A stretch of 64,000 nucleotides of DNA from Verrucomicrobium sp. BvORR106 (GCF_000739655.1 NZ_BATR01000016.1:34282-98281); one strand, 5' to 3'. Numbered from the stretch's first letter, positions 43,390 through 53,520 are shown. A program made the numbers and translations. The notes: a model not told the origin generated them from the letters alone.

Positions 43390-45081
43390 TTAAAGCGTCG
43401 GCGCGGTCAGTTTGCCCACCACCCGGCTCAGGTACGGGAAAAGTTGCTTCTTCCGGCTCACCACGCCCTTGAGCTCGAAGACATGCTGCTTGAGCCTCGG
43501 GTACTCGATGGCGTCGTCCACGCGGTCGTTGCCGGCGGTGATGAGGACGCTGTCGTGCTCGGTGATGTCGGTCACGAGGAGGCAGGCGAAGTGGAGCTTG
43601 CGCTGGACGACGACCTTCTCCAAGGCCTCCTGAAGGGCGGCTTCCTGTTTCCAGAACTCGTCGAGGCCGAGTTCCTCGATCTGGGAAATGCTGAGACGCC
43701 AGCCGTTTTCCTCAAACTCCTTGCGGTCGGACTCCAGGGCCAGATCAGCGGGGCGATCGCGGAGCATGGACCCGGCGGCGAAGAACCCGGCGGTGAAGGC
43801 GGCGACATCGATGCCGCCGATCTCCGCGAGCCAGGAGAGGATCTCGCGGTCGGTATTCGTCGTGGTGGGCGAGGTCAGGTTCAGCGTATCGGAAATCATC
43901 CCGGCGCAGAGGCAGATGGCCGTGGCGCGATCTGGCGCGAGGTTCCGCAGGCGGTACATCATGGCCACGATGGTGCTGGTGCTGCCCACGGGCTCGTTGA
44001 TGAAGCGGATGGGCTCCTTGCTGCGGAGGTTCCCGCTGAGGCGGTGGTGGTCGATGACCTCCAGGATGTCCGCCTCATCAGCGCCGGTGACGGCCTGGGA
44101 GAACTCGTTGTGGTCCACCAGGGCGAGCTTCGTGCGCGGCACGTCCACGAGGTCGGACTTGGAGAAGACGCCGAGGAGCTTGCCAGTCTCGTCCTCCACC
44201 ACGGGGAAGAGCGGCTGATGAGAGTCATGCACGCTGGCGATGAGCTCCTTGAGCGGGGTCTTGCTGCTGAACTTCAGGAAGGTCTCGTCCAACGCATCGG
44301 CGATGGGGCGGGAGAAGCGCACGAGCTGCGCGGCGCTGGCGGTGTCATACCGGGTCTCGATGACAGGCACGCCCTGCTCCCGGGCGAGTTTGCCAATTTC
44401 CTCGCCCACGGAGAAGCCGCCGGTGATGACGAGGCAGCCGACTCCGGCGAGGATGGCCATGCGCTGCACGTCCGGGCGGTCCCCCACCATCATGATGACG
44501 GTGCGGGAGGGGAAGCGCTTCATGCGCGTGGAGGAGGTCTCCAGGCTGGACCCGGCGACCATGAGGATGAGGTTCTCCACGGTCTCGAGCGGGGCGCGGC
44601 CGTTGGGGAAGCCGCCATCGAGCGCGGCGACCATATTGGCCTCACTCGTGCGGACATGACGGTTCGCATCGTCGTCATTGGCCGTGGCAGGCATGAAGAG
44701 CTGGGCCAGCTCCTGCAGGGTGGGCATGCCAGCGAGCACGCCCTCGTGATTCACCACGGGGATGCCGCGGAACCCATGCTCGACCATCTTCCGGTACACG
44801 GAGAGAAACGTCTCGTCCTGGCAGGCGGTGACGACCTCCCGCCGACAGACGGAGGCGGCGGTGGGACGCACGTCCATGAGCAGGCGCGGGGCCTCCACCC
44901 CGGCCTCACTGAGCACCCAGTTCGTCCGCACGTTGATCTCCCCGCAGCAGGCAGGGCGGGCGTCCACATCCCGCGAGGCGCGCAGGAAGGCGGCGTAACC
45001 GATGGCGGCGCAGATGGCGTCCGTATCCGGATTGCGGTGCCCAATGACGTGGATGGTTTCGGCAGACGACAGGGAATTCAT
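43390..45081 (-). CDS. ppaC: manganese-dependent inorganic pyrophosphatase with CBS and DRTGG domains
   Basis: A 563-residue family II pyrophosphatase. The DHH domain begins with VIGHRNPDTDAI (metal ligands) and continues after an insertion with VDHNEFSQAV and VIDHHRL (the DHH motif). Two CBS domains (about 70-130 and 250-310) flank a DRTGG domain, as in nucleotide-regulated enzymes of Clostridium and others, where AMP/ADP inhibit and ApnA activate. C-terminal DHHA2 contains SRKKQLFPYL. It hydrolyses pyrophosphate, driving biosynthesis. Neighbours: leuCD on the same strand upstream, separated by a terminator-like hairpin. Confidence 0.92.
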   Translation of the reverse strand: MNSLSSAETIHVIGHRNPDTDAICAAIGYAAFLRASRDVDARPACCGEINVRTNWVLSEAGVEAPRLLMDVRPTAASVCRREVVTACQDETFLSVYRKMVEHGFRGIPVVNHEGVLAGMPTLQELAQLFMPATANDDDANRHVRTSEANMVAALDGGFPNGRAPLETVENLILMVAGSSLETSSTRMKRFPSRTVIMMVGDRPDVQRMAILAGVGCLVITGGFSVGEEIGKLAREQGVPVIETRYDTASAAQLVRFSRPIADALDETFLKFSSKTPLKELIASVHDSHQPLFPVVEDETGKLLGVFSKSDLVDVPRTKLALVDHNEFSQAVTGADEADILEVIDHHRLSGNLRSKEPIRFINEPVGSTSTIVAMMYRLRNLAPDRATAICLCAGMISDTLNLTSPTTTNTDREILSWLAEIGGIDVAAFTAGFFAAGSMLRDRPADLALESDRKEFEENGWRLSISQIEELGLDEFWKQEAALQEALEKVVVQRKLHFACLLVTDITEHDSVLITAGNDRVDDAIEYPRLKQHVFELKGVVSRKKQLFPYLSRVVGKLTAPTL

Positions 45082-45140
45082 GAGGACTGATGAGGCGTCC
45101 GCTCAGACTGGGAGCGAGAAAGGGATGGATCGGATCAAAT

Positions 45141-45170
45141 GGCAAAGGCGGCCTGAATGCCGCCTTTGCC
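45141..45170 (-). terminator. hairpin between leuD and the pyrophosphatase gene
   Basis: A 12-base perfect stem, GGCAAAGGCGGC, loop CTGAAT, GCCGCCTTTGCC (45141-45152 and 45159-45170). On the minus strand it follows leuD; the tail (ATTTGATCC) is only weakly U-rich. Confidence 0.5.
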
Positions 45171-45202
45171 GTGGAGAAAGGATAGAAGAAGGGGCGTGGG
45201 GA

Positions 45203-45802
45203 CTACGCCACCACGGCCAGCTCGCGGATCTTCGCGTCCACGGCGTCCTTGTTCTCCAGCAGCTCGGCGATGGGGTCCCACTGGCCGGTCGTGAGGGCCT
45301 CACGAGCGGTGTGCGGGACGATGATGGAGAACTCCTGGTCCTCGAAGAAGACCTTGCCCTCGAGCAGGTCCACGGTCACTTCCAGCTTCGGGTTGCGCTC
45401 CACTTCCTTCGCCAGGGCGACGATGTCATTGTGGGCGGCCACAGCGCAGGGGATGCCGAGGGTGGTGCAGTTGCCAAAGAAGATCTCCGCGAAGCTCTCC
45501 GCGATGACGGCACGGAAGCCGAAACGGTAGAGGGCCTGGGGGGCGTGCTCACGGGAGCTGCCGCAGCCGAAGTTGGCGCCGGAGAGGAGGATGTTCGCCC
45601 CGGTAAAGCGCTCGTCATTGAGCGGGTGGGGCTTGTCCGTGCCATCGGGGTTCTTCCGCACGTCGTAGAAGGCGAACTCGCCCAGACCGTCAAAGGTGAC
45701 GCACTTCATGAAGCGCGCGGGGATGATGCGGTCGGTATCGATGTCGGTGCCAGGAACGTGAACGGCGGTGCCGGCGATCTGCGTGACTTTCGTAAGGGCC
45801 AT
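45203..45802 (-). CDS. leuD: 3-isopropylmalate dehydratase small subunit
   Basis: About 199 residues. The aconitase-D motif GANFGCGSSREHAPQAL is near residue 75, and IDTDRIIPARFMK near the N-terminus is conserved. It forms the leucine-pathway isomerase with LeuC. I take the ATG at 45802 (ALTKVTQIAG); the longer frame to 45847 adds a Leu/Pro-rich stretch without homology. leuC ends 48 bases upstream, so the two are co-transcribed. Confidence 0.93.
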   Translation of the reverse strand: MALTKVTQIAGTAVHVPGTDIDTDRIIPARFMKCVTFDGLGEFAFYDVRKNPDGTDKPHPLNDERFTGANILLSGANFGCGSSREHAPQALYRFGFRAVIAESFAEIFFGNCTTLGIPCAVAAHNDIVALAKEVERNPKLEVTVDLLEGKVFFEDQEFSIIVPHTAREALTTGQWDPIAELLENKDAVDAKIRELAVVA

Positions 45803-45850
45803 GGGTGAAAGAGGGAAAAGGGGTAAGGGAAGAGGGAGAAGGCCCAAACT

Positions 45851-47266
45851 TTATGCGGAGAGGGAGAAGACCTCGCGGGCGTCGGCCACTTCACCGGTGA
45901 CGGCGGCGGCGGCCACCATGAGCGGGGACATGAGGATGGTGCGTCCGGTGGGGCTGCCCTGGCGGCCCTTGAAGTTGCGGTTGCTGGAGCTGGCGCAGAG
46001 CTGATCGCCCACGAGCTTGTCGGGGTTCATCGCGAGGCACATGGAGCAGCCCGCGCCGCGCCACTCGAATCCGGCCTCGGTGAAGACCTGGTCGATGCCT
46101 TCCTGGCGGGCCAACACATCCACAATCTGGGAGCCTGGAACGGCGATGGCCTTCACGTGGCCAGCGACTTTCTTGCCCTTCAGGAAGCGGGCCACCTCGC
46201 GGAAGTCGGAGAGACGGCCGTTGGTGCAGCTGCCGACGAAGGCGACATCGATCTTGGTGCCCTTGATGGGGGCGCCGCCTTCCAGCTTCATGTACTCCAG
46301 CGCTTCCTGAATGGAGATGCGCTGCTCGGGATTGGTGCCGCTTTCCACGGTGGGCACCTGCTCATTCACGGCGATGGCCTGGTCCGGGCTCACGCCCCAG
46401 GTCACGGTGGGCGGCACGTCCTCGGCGCGGATGTTCACCACGTCGTCATAGACGGCATCGGCATCGGAGGCGACAGCGCGCCAGGCGGCGACGGCCTTGT
46501 CCCACTCCTCGCCCTTGGGCGAGTACGGGCGGCCTTTCAGGTACTCAAAGGTCTTCTCATCCGGATTGACGTAACCGGCGCGGGCACCGCCCTCGATGGA
46601 CATGTTGCACACGGTCATGCGCTCTTCCATCGTGAAGCCGTCGAAGATGCTGCCGCCGTACTCATACGCGTAGCCCTTGCCACCACCAGCGCCCAGGAGG
46701 CGGATGATGTGGAGGATGACGTCCTTGGAATACACGCCAGGGCGGAGCTCGCCGTCCACATTGATGCGGCGCACCTTCATGGGGCTGAGGGCCATGGTCT
46801 GGGTGGCCAGAATGTCACGCACCTGGGTGGTGCCGATGCCGAACGCGATGGCGCCGAAGGCTCCGTGCGTGGCGGTGTGGGAGTCGCCGCAAGCGATGGT
46901 GGTGCCCGGCTGGGTGATGCCCTGCTCCGGTCCGACCACGTGCACAATGCCCTGCTTGCCGCTGCGCAGATCGAAATAGGTGACGCCGAATTCCTTGGCG
47001 TTGCGGTTGAGCTCCTTGATCATCGCATCCGCCAGGGAGTCCGAGAAAGGCTCCTCACGCTGGTCGGTGGGGACGATGTGGTCCACGGTCGCGAACGTGC
47101 GCTGGGGATAGGCCACCTTCAGGCCGAGATCGCGCAACATGCCGAACGCCTGGGGGCTGGTGACCTCGTGAATCAGGTGGGTATCAATAAGGAGCTGCGT
47201 CTGCCCGTTGGAGAGCGTAGCGACGGAGTGAGATTCCCAAACTTTCTGGAAGAGTGTCTTGCCCAT
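45851..47266 (-). CDS. leuC: 3-isopropylmalate dehydratase large subunit
   Basis: A 471-residue subunit carrying the 4Fe-4S cluster: the cysteine of [12 protein letters not shown] and the [16 protein letters not shown] pair are in place. [14 protein letters not shown] and the N-terminal [10 protein letters not shown] are conserved. Together with LeuD it converts 2-isopropylmalate to 3-isopropylmalate. No leucine attenuator or other regulatory hairpin could be found upstream by eye. Confidence 0.95.
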   Translation of the reverse strand: MGKTLFQKVWESHSVATLSNGQTQLLIDTHLIHEVTSPQAFGMLRDLGLKVAYPQRTFATVDHIVPTDQREEPFSDSLADAMIKELNRNAKEFGVTYFDLRSGKQGIVHVVGPEQGITQPGTTIACGDSHTATHGAFGAIAFGIGTTQVRDILATQTMALSPMKVRRINVDGELRPGVYSKDVILHIIRLLGAGGGKGYAYEYGGSIFDGFTMEERMTVCNMSIEGGARAGYVNPDEKTFEYLKGRPYSPKGEEWDKAVAAWRAVASDADAVYDDVVNIRAEDVPPTVTWGVSPDQAIAVNEQVPTVESGTNPEQRISIQEALEYMKLEGGAPIKGTKIDVAFVGSCTNGRLSDFREVARFLKGKKVAGHVKAIAVPGSQIVDVLARQEGIDQVFTEAGFEWRGAGCSMCLAMNPDKLVGDQLCASSSNRNFKGRQGSPTGRTILMSPLMVAAAAVTGEVADAREVFSLSA

Positions 47267-47687
47267 TTGCTTCAGTACGTGTGTGGCCCAGACCGGGACG
47301 GACCGGGGGACGGGAGTTTAGCACGGAAGGGCTGGGGGGAAAGTGCAATCTTTTAGCCCCGCTGCGCGGGGAGACAGAAGACTGGAAGACACAAGACATA
47401 AGACTTGAGCTGACGCAGGGGGAGTCTGCGCCCCCGACCAGTGCGTCAGTTCGTCAGTGGGCAGTGCGTCAAGGCTTTGGGCCTGAAACAGTACGGAGTC
47501 CAGGCTTCAGCCTGTGTGAGTCACAGAACGCGCCCAGCGGAGCGGTCAGTAAAAGGAGGCGCGGGGTTCCCAGCCCCGCTCAGGTCGAAGTTTGTACTAC
47601 GAACAGATCCCCGCCAGCCATGTCAGGAGCTGATCTTTGTGCCTTCGTGCCTTTGTGTGAGAATACAGAAGCTCTTCTGACCCCTGC
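47267..47687. other. gap with interspersed-repeat sequence
   Basis: Contains about 47370-47560 of the CTGAGCTGACGC/GGCTTCAGCCTG repeat family and a half-site (47586-47606) of the inverted-repeat element. No gene supported. Confidence 0.6.
47586..47606. repeat. half-site of the interspersed inverted-repeat element
   Basis: CGAAGTTTGTACTACGAACA plus G matches the arm of the element at 43025-43107. Only one arm is present. Confidence 0.7.
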
Positions 47688-48359
47688 CTACTGCCTACTG
47701 CCCACTGGCAGCTTCTCCACCCGCAAATTCCTCAGCCGCGCCTCCGTCCGGAACGACGCGAACCCAAAGGGCATGCACCGATCAATCTCCCCTGCTCGCA
47801 TGCTCAGCTGGCGCCCAGCGATGTTGGTATTGATGATGGGGCGACCGTCCAGCCAGACCCGGAGGGATTTTTCCCGGACCTCGATGCGGACGTGGTACCA
47901 GTGGTCGTTCTCCAGGGTCTGGCGGCTGCCGGTGGGGTTCTCGGAGGCATCGTAGCCATCGATGGAGGAGATGCCCACCTGGGAGCCGCCCCAACCACCG
48001 AGCACAAAGCTCACGCACCGGTCCACGCTGCCGACCGGGAAGGTCACGGTGCCGAAGAAATCCGTGCCCTGCACCCGCCGGGCCTCATAGCTGATGGCGT
48101 AGTCGATCACCGGCAGGTCATCGGCCTTCCAGTGGCGGTACACGATCCCCGTCATGGGGCTGCCCGCCTTGAGCACAAATTCATCCGTCTCCCGGGTGAA
48201 GCCGCCGCTGTGGGCCATTTCCGCCTCGTGCCAGCGCTCCAGGTGCGGGGCGACAAAGAGCGTCCACCCCGGGGCCAGGGCCTCCGCGTGGTCCGGGCTG
48301 TCGCAAGCCGGGAGGGCGAGCGACAGCAGCAGGACCAGCAGCAGGCCGGGTAGTTTCAT
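47688..48359 (-). CDS. DUF1080-type lipoprotein (3-keto-disaccharide hydrolase-like)
   Basis: A 223-residue lipoprotein: LLLVLLLSLALPACDS has the lipobox ending at Cys19. The body is a concanavalin-like beta sandwich of the DUF1080 family: YRHWKADDLPVIDYAISYEA, FFGTVTFPVG, ENDHWYHVRIEVREKSLRVW and LDGRPIINTNI. In related proteins this domain binds or cleaves sugars. The EVE-domain gene ends 10 bases upstream on the same strand. Confidence 0.82.
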   Translation of the reverse strand: MKLPGLLLVLLLSLALPACDSPDHAEALAPGWTLFVAPHLERWHEAEMAHSGGFTRETDEFVLKAGSPMTGIVYRHWKADDLPVIDYAISYEARRVQGTDFFGTVTFPVGSVDRCVSFVLGGWGGSQVGISSIDGYDASENPTGSRQTLENDHWYHVRIEVREKSLRVWLDGRPIINTNIAGRQLSMRAGEIDRCMPFGFASFRTEARLRNLRVEKLPVGSRQ

Positions 48360-48369
48360 GCGGGATGAG

Positions 48370-48843
48370 TTATTTCTTGATGCCGCCGCCCATCTTGCAG
48401 ATGAGGTCGAAGTCCTTCTTGCTCACCTCCGTGATGGAGAGCCGGTTGCCCCGGCGCAGGATGAGCAGGTCCGCCAGGCGGGGCTCCTCGCGCAGGTCGT
48501 TCAGGTGGACGAACTCCTTCAGGTCCGCCTCCCAGGCCACATCCACCAGCAGCCACGCGGGATTCTCCGGCTTGCTCTTGGGGTCGTGGTACTCGCCACC
48601 CACCTCGAACTGTGTGGGATCCGGCCGCGCCTCAGAGGCGATCTTGATCACGCCCGCCACCCCGGGCTCCGGGCAGCTCGAGTGGTAGAAAAAGCCGAGA
48701 TCTCCCACTTTCATGTTATCGCGCATCATGTTGCGCACCTGATAATTACGCACCCCGTTCCAGGGTTCGGTGCGCTTGGGGCGTTCTTTGAGGTGATCGA
48801 ATGAGAAAACGTCCGGTTCGGATTTGAGTAGCCAGTAACGCAT
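48370..48843 (-). CDS. EVE domain protein
   Basis: A 157-residue protein of the EVE/PUA-like fold, usually binding modified bases in DNA or RNA: MRYWLLKSEPDVFSFDHL, EPWNGVRNYQVRNMMRD, KVGDLGFFYHSSCPEPGVAG and RLADLLILRRGNRLSI are typical. The ATG at 48843 coincides with the first conserved residues, so the upstream extension to 48924 is not used. The start lies 64 bases from the divergent GDSL gene. Substrate unknown; m5C- or m6A-type marks are known targets of the family. Confidence 0.9.
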   Translation of the reverse strand: MRYWLLKSEPDVFSFDHLKERPKRTEPWNGVRNYQVRNMMRDNMKVGDLGFFYHSSCPEPGVAGVIKIASEARPDPTQFEVGGEYHDPKSKPENPAWLLVDVAWEADLKEFVHLNDLREEPRLADLLILRRGNRLSITEVSKKDFDLICKMGGGIKK

Positions 48844-48907
48844 GGGCCAGCATACTGGCGGGATGAGGGAGGGGTGCCAATGGATTTTGACACTGGGAAG
48901 AGCCTGC

Positions 48908-49678
48908 ATGGCAGCCTCTGCCATCGCCGGATTGCTGCTTCCGCTCTCGCTGCGGGCGCTGGATCCATACTACCCCCAGCCGCCTGAGCGGAAGCCAGAA
49001 CTCCCGCTGCCTCCGTCAGACGCCGACTGGAAACGCCGAATGGGGCAGCAGGAGCAGCAACTGGCCAATCAAACGGCGCGGGTGTGCTTCCTCGGCGACT
49101 CGCTGACGGAGTTCTGGCTGCACACGGGATCGTCTGCCTGGTTCAGAAGCGTGGGTCAGCTCAAGCCTCTGAACTTGGGCATCGCAGGCGACCGCACCGA
49201 GAACATCCTCTTCCGCATCCAGCGTCTGGATTTTCACCGGGCCCGGACAGAGCGGCTGTTCCTCATGATGGGCACGAACAATCTCGGCATGGAAAAGCCC
49301 GACCCTCCGGAAAAGGTGGTTCAGGCCATCCAGAAGGCGGTGACGATGCTCAAACCCAAGCTGCCTCCGCAGGCGACCCTGGTCGTACTGGGCATTCCGC
49401 CCAGCGGAGAAACGCCCCGGAGCCCACTTCGCCAGAGCATTCAGGCGGTGAACGCCCAACTCGCCATCGCCCCCTGGCCTGCGGGCGTGAAATACGTGCC
49501 CGTGTACGAGGTGTTCGTCGATGCCGAGGATCGGTGGAGGCTGGGGCTGACTCTGGACGGCACCCACTTCAGCGCCGCCGGGTACGAGCAACTGGCGAAG
49601 GTGCTCCAAGAGTTCCTGCCCAGCGTGGAGAAGGTGGAGGCTCCGGCGGATCCGTTTGGCGGGAAAAGGAAGCGGTAG
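48908..49678 (+). CDS. secreted GDSL/SGNH hydrolase
   Basis: About 256 residues. I use the ATG at 48908 because a good ribosome site (GGAAGAG) lies 6 bases upstream; 48863 and 48842 are alternatives. A signal peptide (AIAGLLLPLSLRALD) precedes the SGNH fold: block I FLGDSLTEFW with the catalytic serine, block II NLGIAGDRTENIL, block III MMGTNNLG and block V DGTHFSAAGYEQL with the catalytic Asp and His. Likely a carbohydrate esterase or lipase-like platelet-activating-factor-hydrolase-type enzyme. Confidence 0.88.
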   Translation: MAASAIAGLLLPLSLRALDPYYPQPPERKPELPLPPSDADWKRRMGQQEQQLANQTARVCFLGDSLTEFWLHTGSSAWFRSVGQLKPLNLGIAGDRTENILFRIQRLDFHRARTERLFLMMGTNNLGMEKPDPPEKVVQAIQKAVTMLKPKLPPQATLVVLGIPPSGETPRSPLRQSIQAVNAQLAIAPWPAGVKYVPVYEVFVDAEDRWRLGLTLDGTHFSAAGYEQLAKVLQEFLPSVEKVEAPADPFGGKRKR

Positions 49679-50366
49679 TAAGACACAAGACTGACCCGCT
49701 GCGCGGGAGACAGAAGACACCAGACTTCAAGACGCAAGACCTGAGCTGACGCACAGGAGATCGCGCCTACTGAAGCGTCTACAGCGATCATCCCGCCACC
49801 CACCGCCCGCCCGAGCGCACACCTTGGCCCCTTGATCCCCTTCCCGCCGCAACGCCACATACAGGAAAATTTGTGTCTCCTTACGTCGTCAGCTACGACT
49901 GGCTTTGGGTGCACTCAGGCAGAGGGGAGACGATCGCAGAGCCAAAGGAGCGTAGGCAGCCTATGTAGTGATCTGAGGCCTATACGTGAACCCTCTGGTG
50001 TTTGATCGCCAGTCTCCCAGTGCCCATGTAGCTGACGACGTGAGGAGACACTAACTGAAGCGTCTGCGGTGCGGACCTCACTGAACATCACCGCACACTC
50101 ACCGCCCCCTCCCTTAACCCCGCCTTGCCCCTCAATCCGCCGGAGTTTGCCCCGCCCCCCCCGATCCTCAGGCCTGAAATCCTCCCTCTGGCGGCCTTTC
50201 GTCCCCGCGCAGCGGTCATGTCTTGCGTCTTGTGTCTTCTAATCTTGCGTCTTTTCTGGCCAAACATCGCGGAGTTGATCGTTGTCTCTGCGTACTAGTA
50301 GATTCCGTCTTCTACCCCCTTACTCCTCTTCCCTTTCCCCTTATCCCTCTCCCTGGCATGCCGAGC
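49679..50366. other. 690-base gap with repeats
   Basis: Contains a full copy of the ACGACGTGAGGAGACAC repeat family (49771-50066) and parts of the CTGAGCTGACGC family. No gene supported. Confidence 0.65.
49771..50066. repeat. interspersed A/B repeat, copy 1
   Basis: Begins with GAAGCGTCTACAGCGATCAT. Includes arm B (49862-49897, containing TTGTGTCTCCTTACGTCGTC) and, in inverse orientation, arm A (50028-50066, containing GTAGCTGACGACGTGAGGAG). The two arms can pair with 165 bases between them. The spacer contains GCGTAGGCAGCCTATGTAGT, shared with the copy at 63.2-63.5 kb. Confidence 0.8.
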
Positions 50367-53300
50367 ATGAAAAAAATCTTCCCCGCTGTCCTCCTGCCCA
50401 CGCTCGCCGCCACCGCCCTGTCCGTGGCCCAGCAGCCCCCGGCCGCCCCAGCCGCACCTGCCCCGCCCGCCATCCCGGAGTCCACCTATGTCTCCAACAT
50501 CCGGCAGCTCACGTTTGAGGGGAAACGCTCCGGGGAGGGCTATTTCAACGCGGACGGCTCCAAGATGATCTTCCAGAGCGAGCGCGAGCCGGGGAACCCC
50601 TTTTACCAGATCTACCTCATGGACCTGGAGACCGGCGACCAGGAGCGCATCTCCCCGGGCTCGGGCAAGACGACCTGCGCCTGGATCCACCCGGACAACG
50701 ACCACATCCTCTTCGCCTCCACGCACCTCGACTCGGAGTCCAAGGCCAAGCAGGACGCCGAGTACAAGGAACGCGAAAGCAGCCGCGTGCGCCGCTACTC
50801 CTGGGACTATGACCAGCGCTACGACCTCTTCCTCTACTCGCTGAAGGACAAGTCGCTCAAGCAGATCACCAAGGAGGAGGGTTACGACGCCGAGGGTGCG
50901 ATCTCCCCGGACGGGAAACGCATTGTGTTTGCCTCGAACCGCGCCGCCTACAGCGAGCCCCTCAGCCCCGCCGACACGGAGCGTCTGAAGATCGACAAGC
51001 AGTACTTCATGGAGATCTACACCATGAACGTGGACGGCACGGACGTGAAGCGCCTGACCAGCACGCCGGGCTATGATGGCGGCCCGTTCTTCAGCCACGA
51101 CGGCAGCAAGATCTGCTGGCGCCGGTTCAATGAAAAAGGCGACATCGCGGAGATCTACACGATGAACGCCGATGGCAGCGACCAGAAGCAGATCACCAAG
51201 CTGGGCGCCATGTCCTGGGCCCCGTACTTCCACCCCAGCGGGGACTACCTGATCTTCACGAACAACGTGAACGGCTTTGCCAACTTCGAGCTGTACGCGG
51301 TGGATGCGGCGGGCAAGCACGAGCCGGTGCGCATCACCACCACGGACGGGTTCGACGGCCTGCCCGTCTTCGCCCCCGATGGCAAGAAGCTGAGCTGGAC
51401 CAGCGGCCGCACCTCCGGCGGCGCGAGCCAGATCTACCTGGCCGACTGGAATGACGAAGCCGCCCGCAAGGCGCTGGATTTAGGAAACAAAGCCCCGGTC
51501 GCCGCCAAGGATGAAGCCGGAGCCGCCCCCGCCCCCGCCAACAAGCCGGACCTCTCCACCACCACGGGCGAGATCCGCCCGGAGGATATGAAACAACATG
51601 TGACCTACCTGGCCAGCCGCGAGCTGGGCGGCCGTATGACGGGCACAGAGGGCGAGCGCCTGGCCACGGAGTATGTGGCCGAGGTGTTCCAGAAGATCGG
51701 CCTGGTCCCCTTTGGCGACAAAGAAGGCTGGTACGACAACTTTGAGTTCACCGCTGGCGTGGCCCTGGCCCCGGGCAACAAGTTCACCCTCACCGGCAAG
51801 GACGGCCCCACGGAGTTCACCGCCGACCAGGACTGGCGCCCCCTCTCCTTCTCCAAGACGGGTGCGTTCGATCCCGCAGACATCGTCTTCGCCGGGTACG
51901 GCATCGAGACCCCGGACAACGCCACCACCAGCGATGGCAAAAAGCTGGAGACCTACAGCAGCTACGCCCACCTGGATGTGAAGGACAAATGGGTGCTCGT
52001 CTTCCGCTACCTGCCCGAGGGCATGGCCCAGGACCGCCGCAATGAGCTGATGCGCTTCGCCAGCCTGCGGTTCAAGGCATTAACCGCCCGTGAAAAAGGC
52101 GCGCGCGGCATCCTCGTGGTGAGCGGTCCCAACAGTAAGGTGGTGGAGCAGCTCGCCCCGCTCACGTTTGACGCCTCCATGGCAGACTCCGGCCTCGCCG
52201 CCATCAGCATCACGGACACACTGGGCGACAAGCTCCTCTCCGGCGCAGGCAAGACGCTGAAGGCCCTGCAGGACAAGCTGGACACCGGCGACCTCATGGG
52301 CGGCATCAACTGCGAGGGCTTCAAGCTCGGCGTGAACATCGCCATCGCCCAGGAGAAAAAGAACGGCCGCAACGTCCTGGGCATGCTCTGCAAGGGCAGC
52401 GAGCCCGACTTCCACATCGCCCCGCTCATCATCGGCGCGCACATCGACCACCTCGGCTCCGGCGGCGGCTCCAACTCCCGCGCCAAGGGCGACGACCTGC
52501 GCAAGGTCCACTTCGGCGCTGACGACAACGCCTCCGGCACCGCCGGCATGATGGAGATCGCCCAGTGGCTGGCCGATCTGAAAAAGCAGGGCAAGCTGGA
52601 CATGAAACGGGACATCCTCTTCGCCGCCTGGTCCGGTGAGGAACTGGGCCTGCTGGGCTCCAGCCACTTCGTGGAAAGCCTGGCCAAGATGATCAAGGGC
52701 GACCCCAATGCCAAGCTCACCGGCATGATCGCCGCGTGCCTGAACATGGACATGATCGGCCGCTTCAACAAGACGCTCGTCCTCCAGGGCGTGGGCAGCA
52801 GCAGCGTGTGGACCAAGGAAATAGAGAAACGCAACGCCCCGCTGGGCCTGCCCATCAGCGCCCAGTCGGACGCCCACCTGGCCACGGACTCCACCACCTT
52901 CTACACCCGCGGCATCCCCACGCTGAACGCCTTCACCGGCGCGCATGAGGACTACCACATGCCCACCGACACCGCGGACAAGATCAACTACGACAAGGCT
53001 GCTCAAATTGCCAAGTTCATGGGCCTGGTCGCCCGCTCCCTCTCCACCACGCATGAGGTGCCGGACTACATCGCCATGGAGGCACCCAAGAACCAGGGCA
53101 CCCGCACCGGCCTGCGCGTCTATCTCGGCACCATCCCCGACTACGCCCAGGGCGATATCAAAGGCGTGAAACTCAGCGGCGTCTCCCCCGTCGGTCCCGC
53201 CGCCAAGGCCGGCGTCCAGGCCGGGGACATCATCGTGAAGTTGGGTCACAAAGACATCCAGAACATCTATGACTACACCTACATCATGGGCGAGCTGAAG

Positions 53301-53381
53301 ATCGGCGAGCAGACCACCATCGTGGTGCAGCGCAACGGTCAGACCGTCGAGATGAAGTTGACGCCGGGTTCGAGGGATTGA
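50367..53381 (+). CDS. secreted M28-family zinc peptidase with TolB-like propeller and C-terminal PDZ
   Basis: About 1005 residues (open from 50223; ATGs at 50358 or 50367 begin the signal peptide KKIFPAVLLPTLAATALSVA). Residues 45-390 are WD40-like (PD40/TolB) repeats, for example YFNADGSKMIFQSE, IYTMNADGSDQKQIT. A PA-like insert follows to about 650. The M28 peptidase domain has IIGAHIDHLGSG (zinc His), FGADDNASGTAGM (bridging Asp), AAWSGEELGLLGS (catalytic Glu pair), MDMIGRF, and HEDYHMPTDT (last His). A PDZ domain fills the last 90 residues (GVSPVGPAAKAGVQAGDIIV). It probably cleaves peptides in the periplasm. Confidence 0.9.
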   Translation: MKKIFPAVLLPTLAATALSVAQQPPAAPAAPAPPAIPESTYVSNIRQLTFEGKRSGEGYFNADGSKMIFQSEREPGNPFYQIYLMDLETGDQERISPGSGKTTCAWIHPDNDHILFASTHLDSESKAKQDAEYKERESSRVRRYSWDYDQRYDLFLYSLKDKSLKQITKEEGYDAEGAISPDGKRIVFASNRAAYSEPLSPADTERLKIDKQYFMEIYTMNVDGTDVKRLTSTPGYDGGPFFSHDGSKICWRRFNEKGDIAEIYTMNADGSDQKQITKLGAMSWAPYFHPSGDYLIFTNNVNGFANFELYAVDAAGKHEPVRITTTDGFDGLPVFAPDGKKLSWTSGRTSGGASQIYLADWNDEAARKALDLGNKAPVAAKDEAGAAPAPANKPDLSTTTGEIRPEDMKQHVTYLASRELGGRMTGTEGERLATEYVAEVFQKIGLVPFGDKEGWYDNFEFTAGVALAPGNKFTLTGKDGPTEFTADQDWRPLSFSKTGAFDPADIVFAGYGIETPDNATTSDGKKLETYSSYAHLDVKDKWVLVFRYLPEGMAQDRRNELMRFASLRFKALTAREKGARGILVVSGPNSKVVEQLAPLTFDASMADSGLAAISITDTLGDKLLSGAGKTLKALQDKLDTGDLMGGINCEGFKLGVNIAIAQEKKNGRNVLGMLCKGSEPDFHIAPLIIGAHIDHLGSGGGSNSRAKGDDLRKVHFGADDNASGTAGMMEIAQWLADLKKQGKLDMKRDILFAAWSGEELGLLGSSHFVESLAKMIKGDPNAKLTGMIAACLNMDMIGRFNKTLVLQGVGSSSVWTKEIEKRNAPLGLPISAQSDAHLATDSTTFYTRGIPTLNAFTGAHEDYHMPTDTADKINYDKAAQIAKFMGLVARSLSTTHEVPDYIAMEAPKNQGTRTGLRVYLGTIPDYAQGDIKGVKLSGVSPVGPAAKAGVQAGDIIVKLGHKDIQNIYDYTYIMGELKIGEQTTIVVQRNGQTVEMKLTPGSRD

Positions 53382-53394
53382 AGCTGCTTCGCAG

Positions 53395-53520
53395 CAGACG
53401 CCAGACTGCCAGACACAAGACTTCAGACCTGAGCTGTCGCATGAGAGGACATGCCCAGCGGAGCGGTCATTAAAAGGAGCGAGGGACATTCCTGTCCCGC
53501 TCCGCCCCAAGCGTCCCATG
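53395..53520. repeat. interspersed repeat, inverse copy of the 60280-60400 element
   Basis: Reads CAGACTTCAGACCTGAGCTG-like blocks, then GAGGACATGCCCAGCGGAGC, GAGGGACATTCCTGTCCCGC and AAGCGTCCCATGATG. The reverse complement of 60280-60400 gives the same series with about 85-90 percent identity as judged by eye. Confidence 0.75.

Noticed and set aside
43444..45090. 548-codon frame antisense to the manganese pyrophosphatase gene
   Set aside because: It is a shadow of the opposite strand, rich in His/Gly/Asp with no domain; the minus-strand gene has complete DHH, CBS and DRTGG motifs.
46157..47356. 399-codon plus-strand frame over leuC
   Set aside because: Antisense shadow of leuC in GC-rich sequence.
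49771..50066. CRISPR array
   Set aside because: The A/B repeat is interspersed over 14 kb, has long irregular spacers and no cas genes are present.
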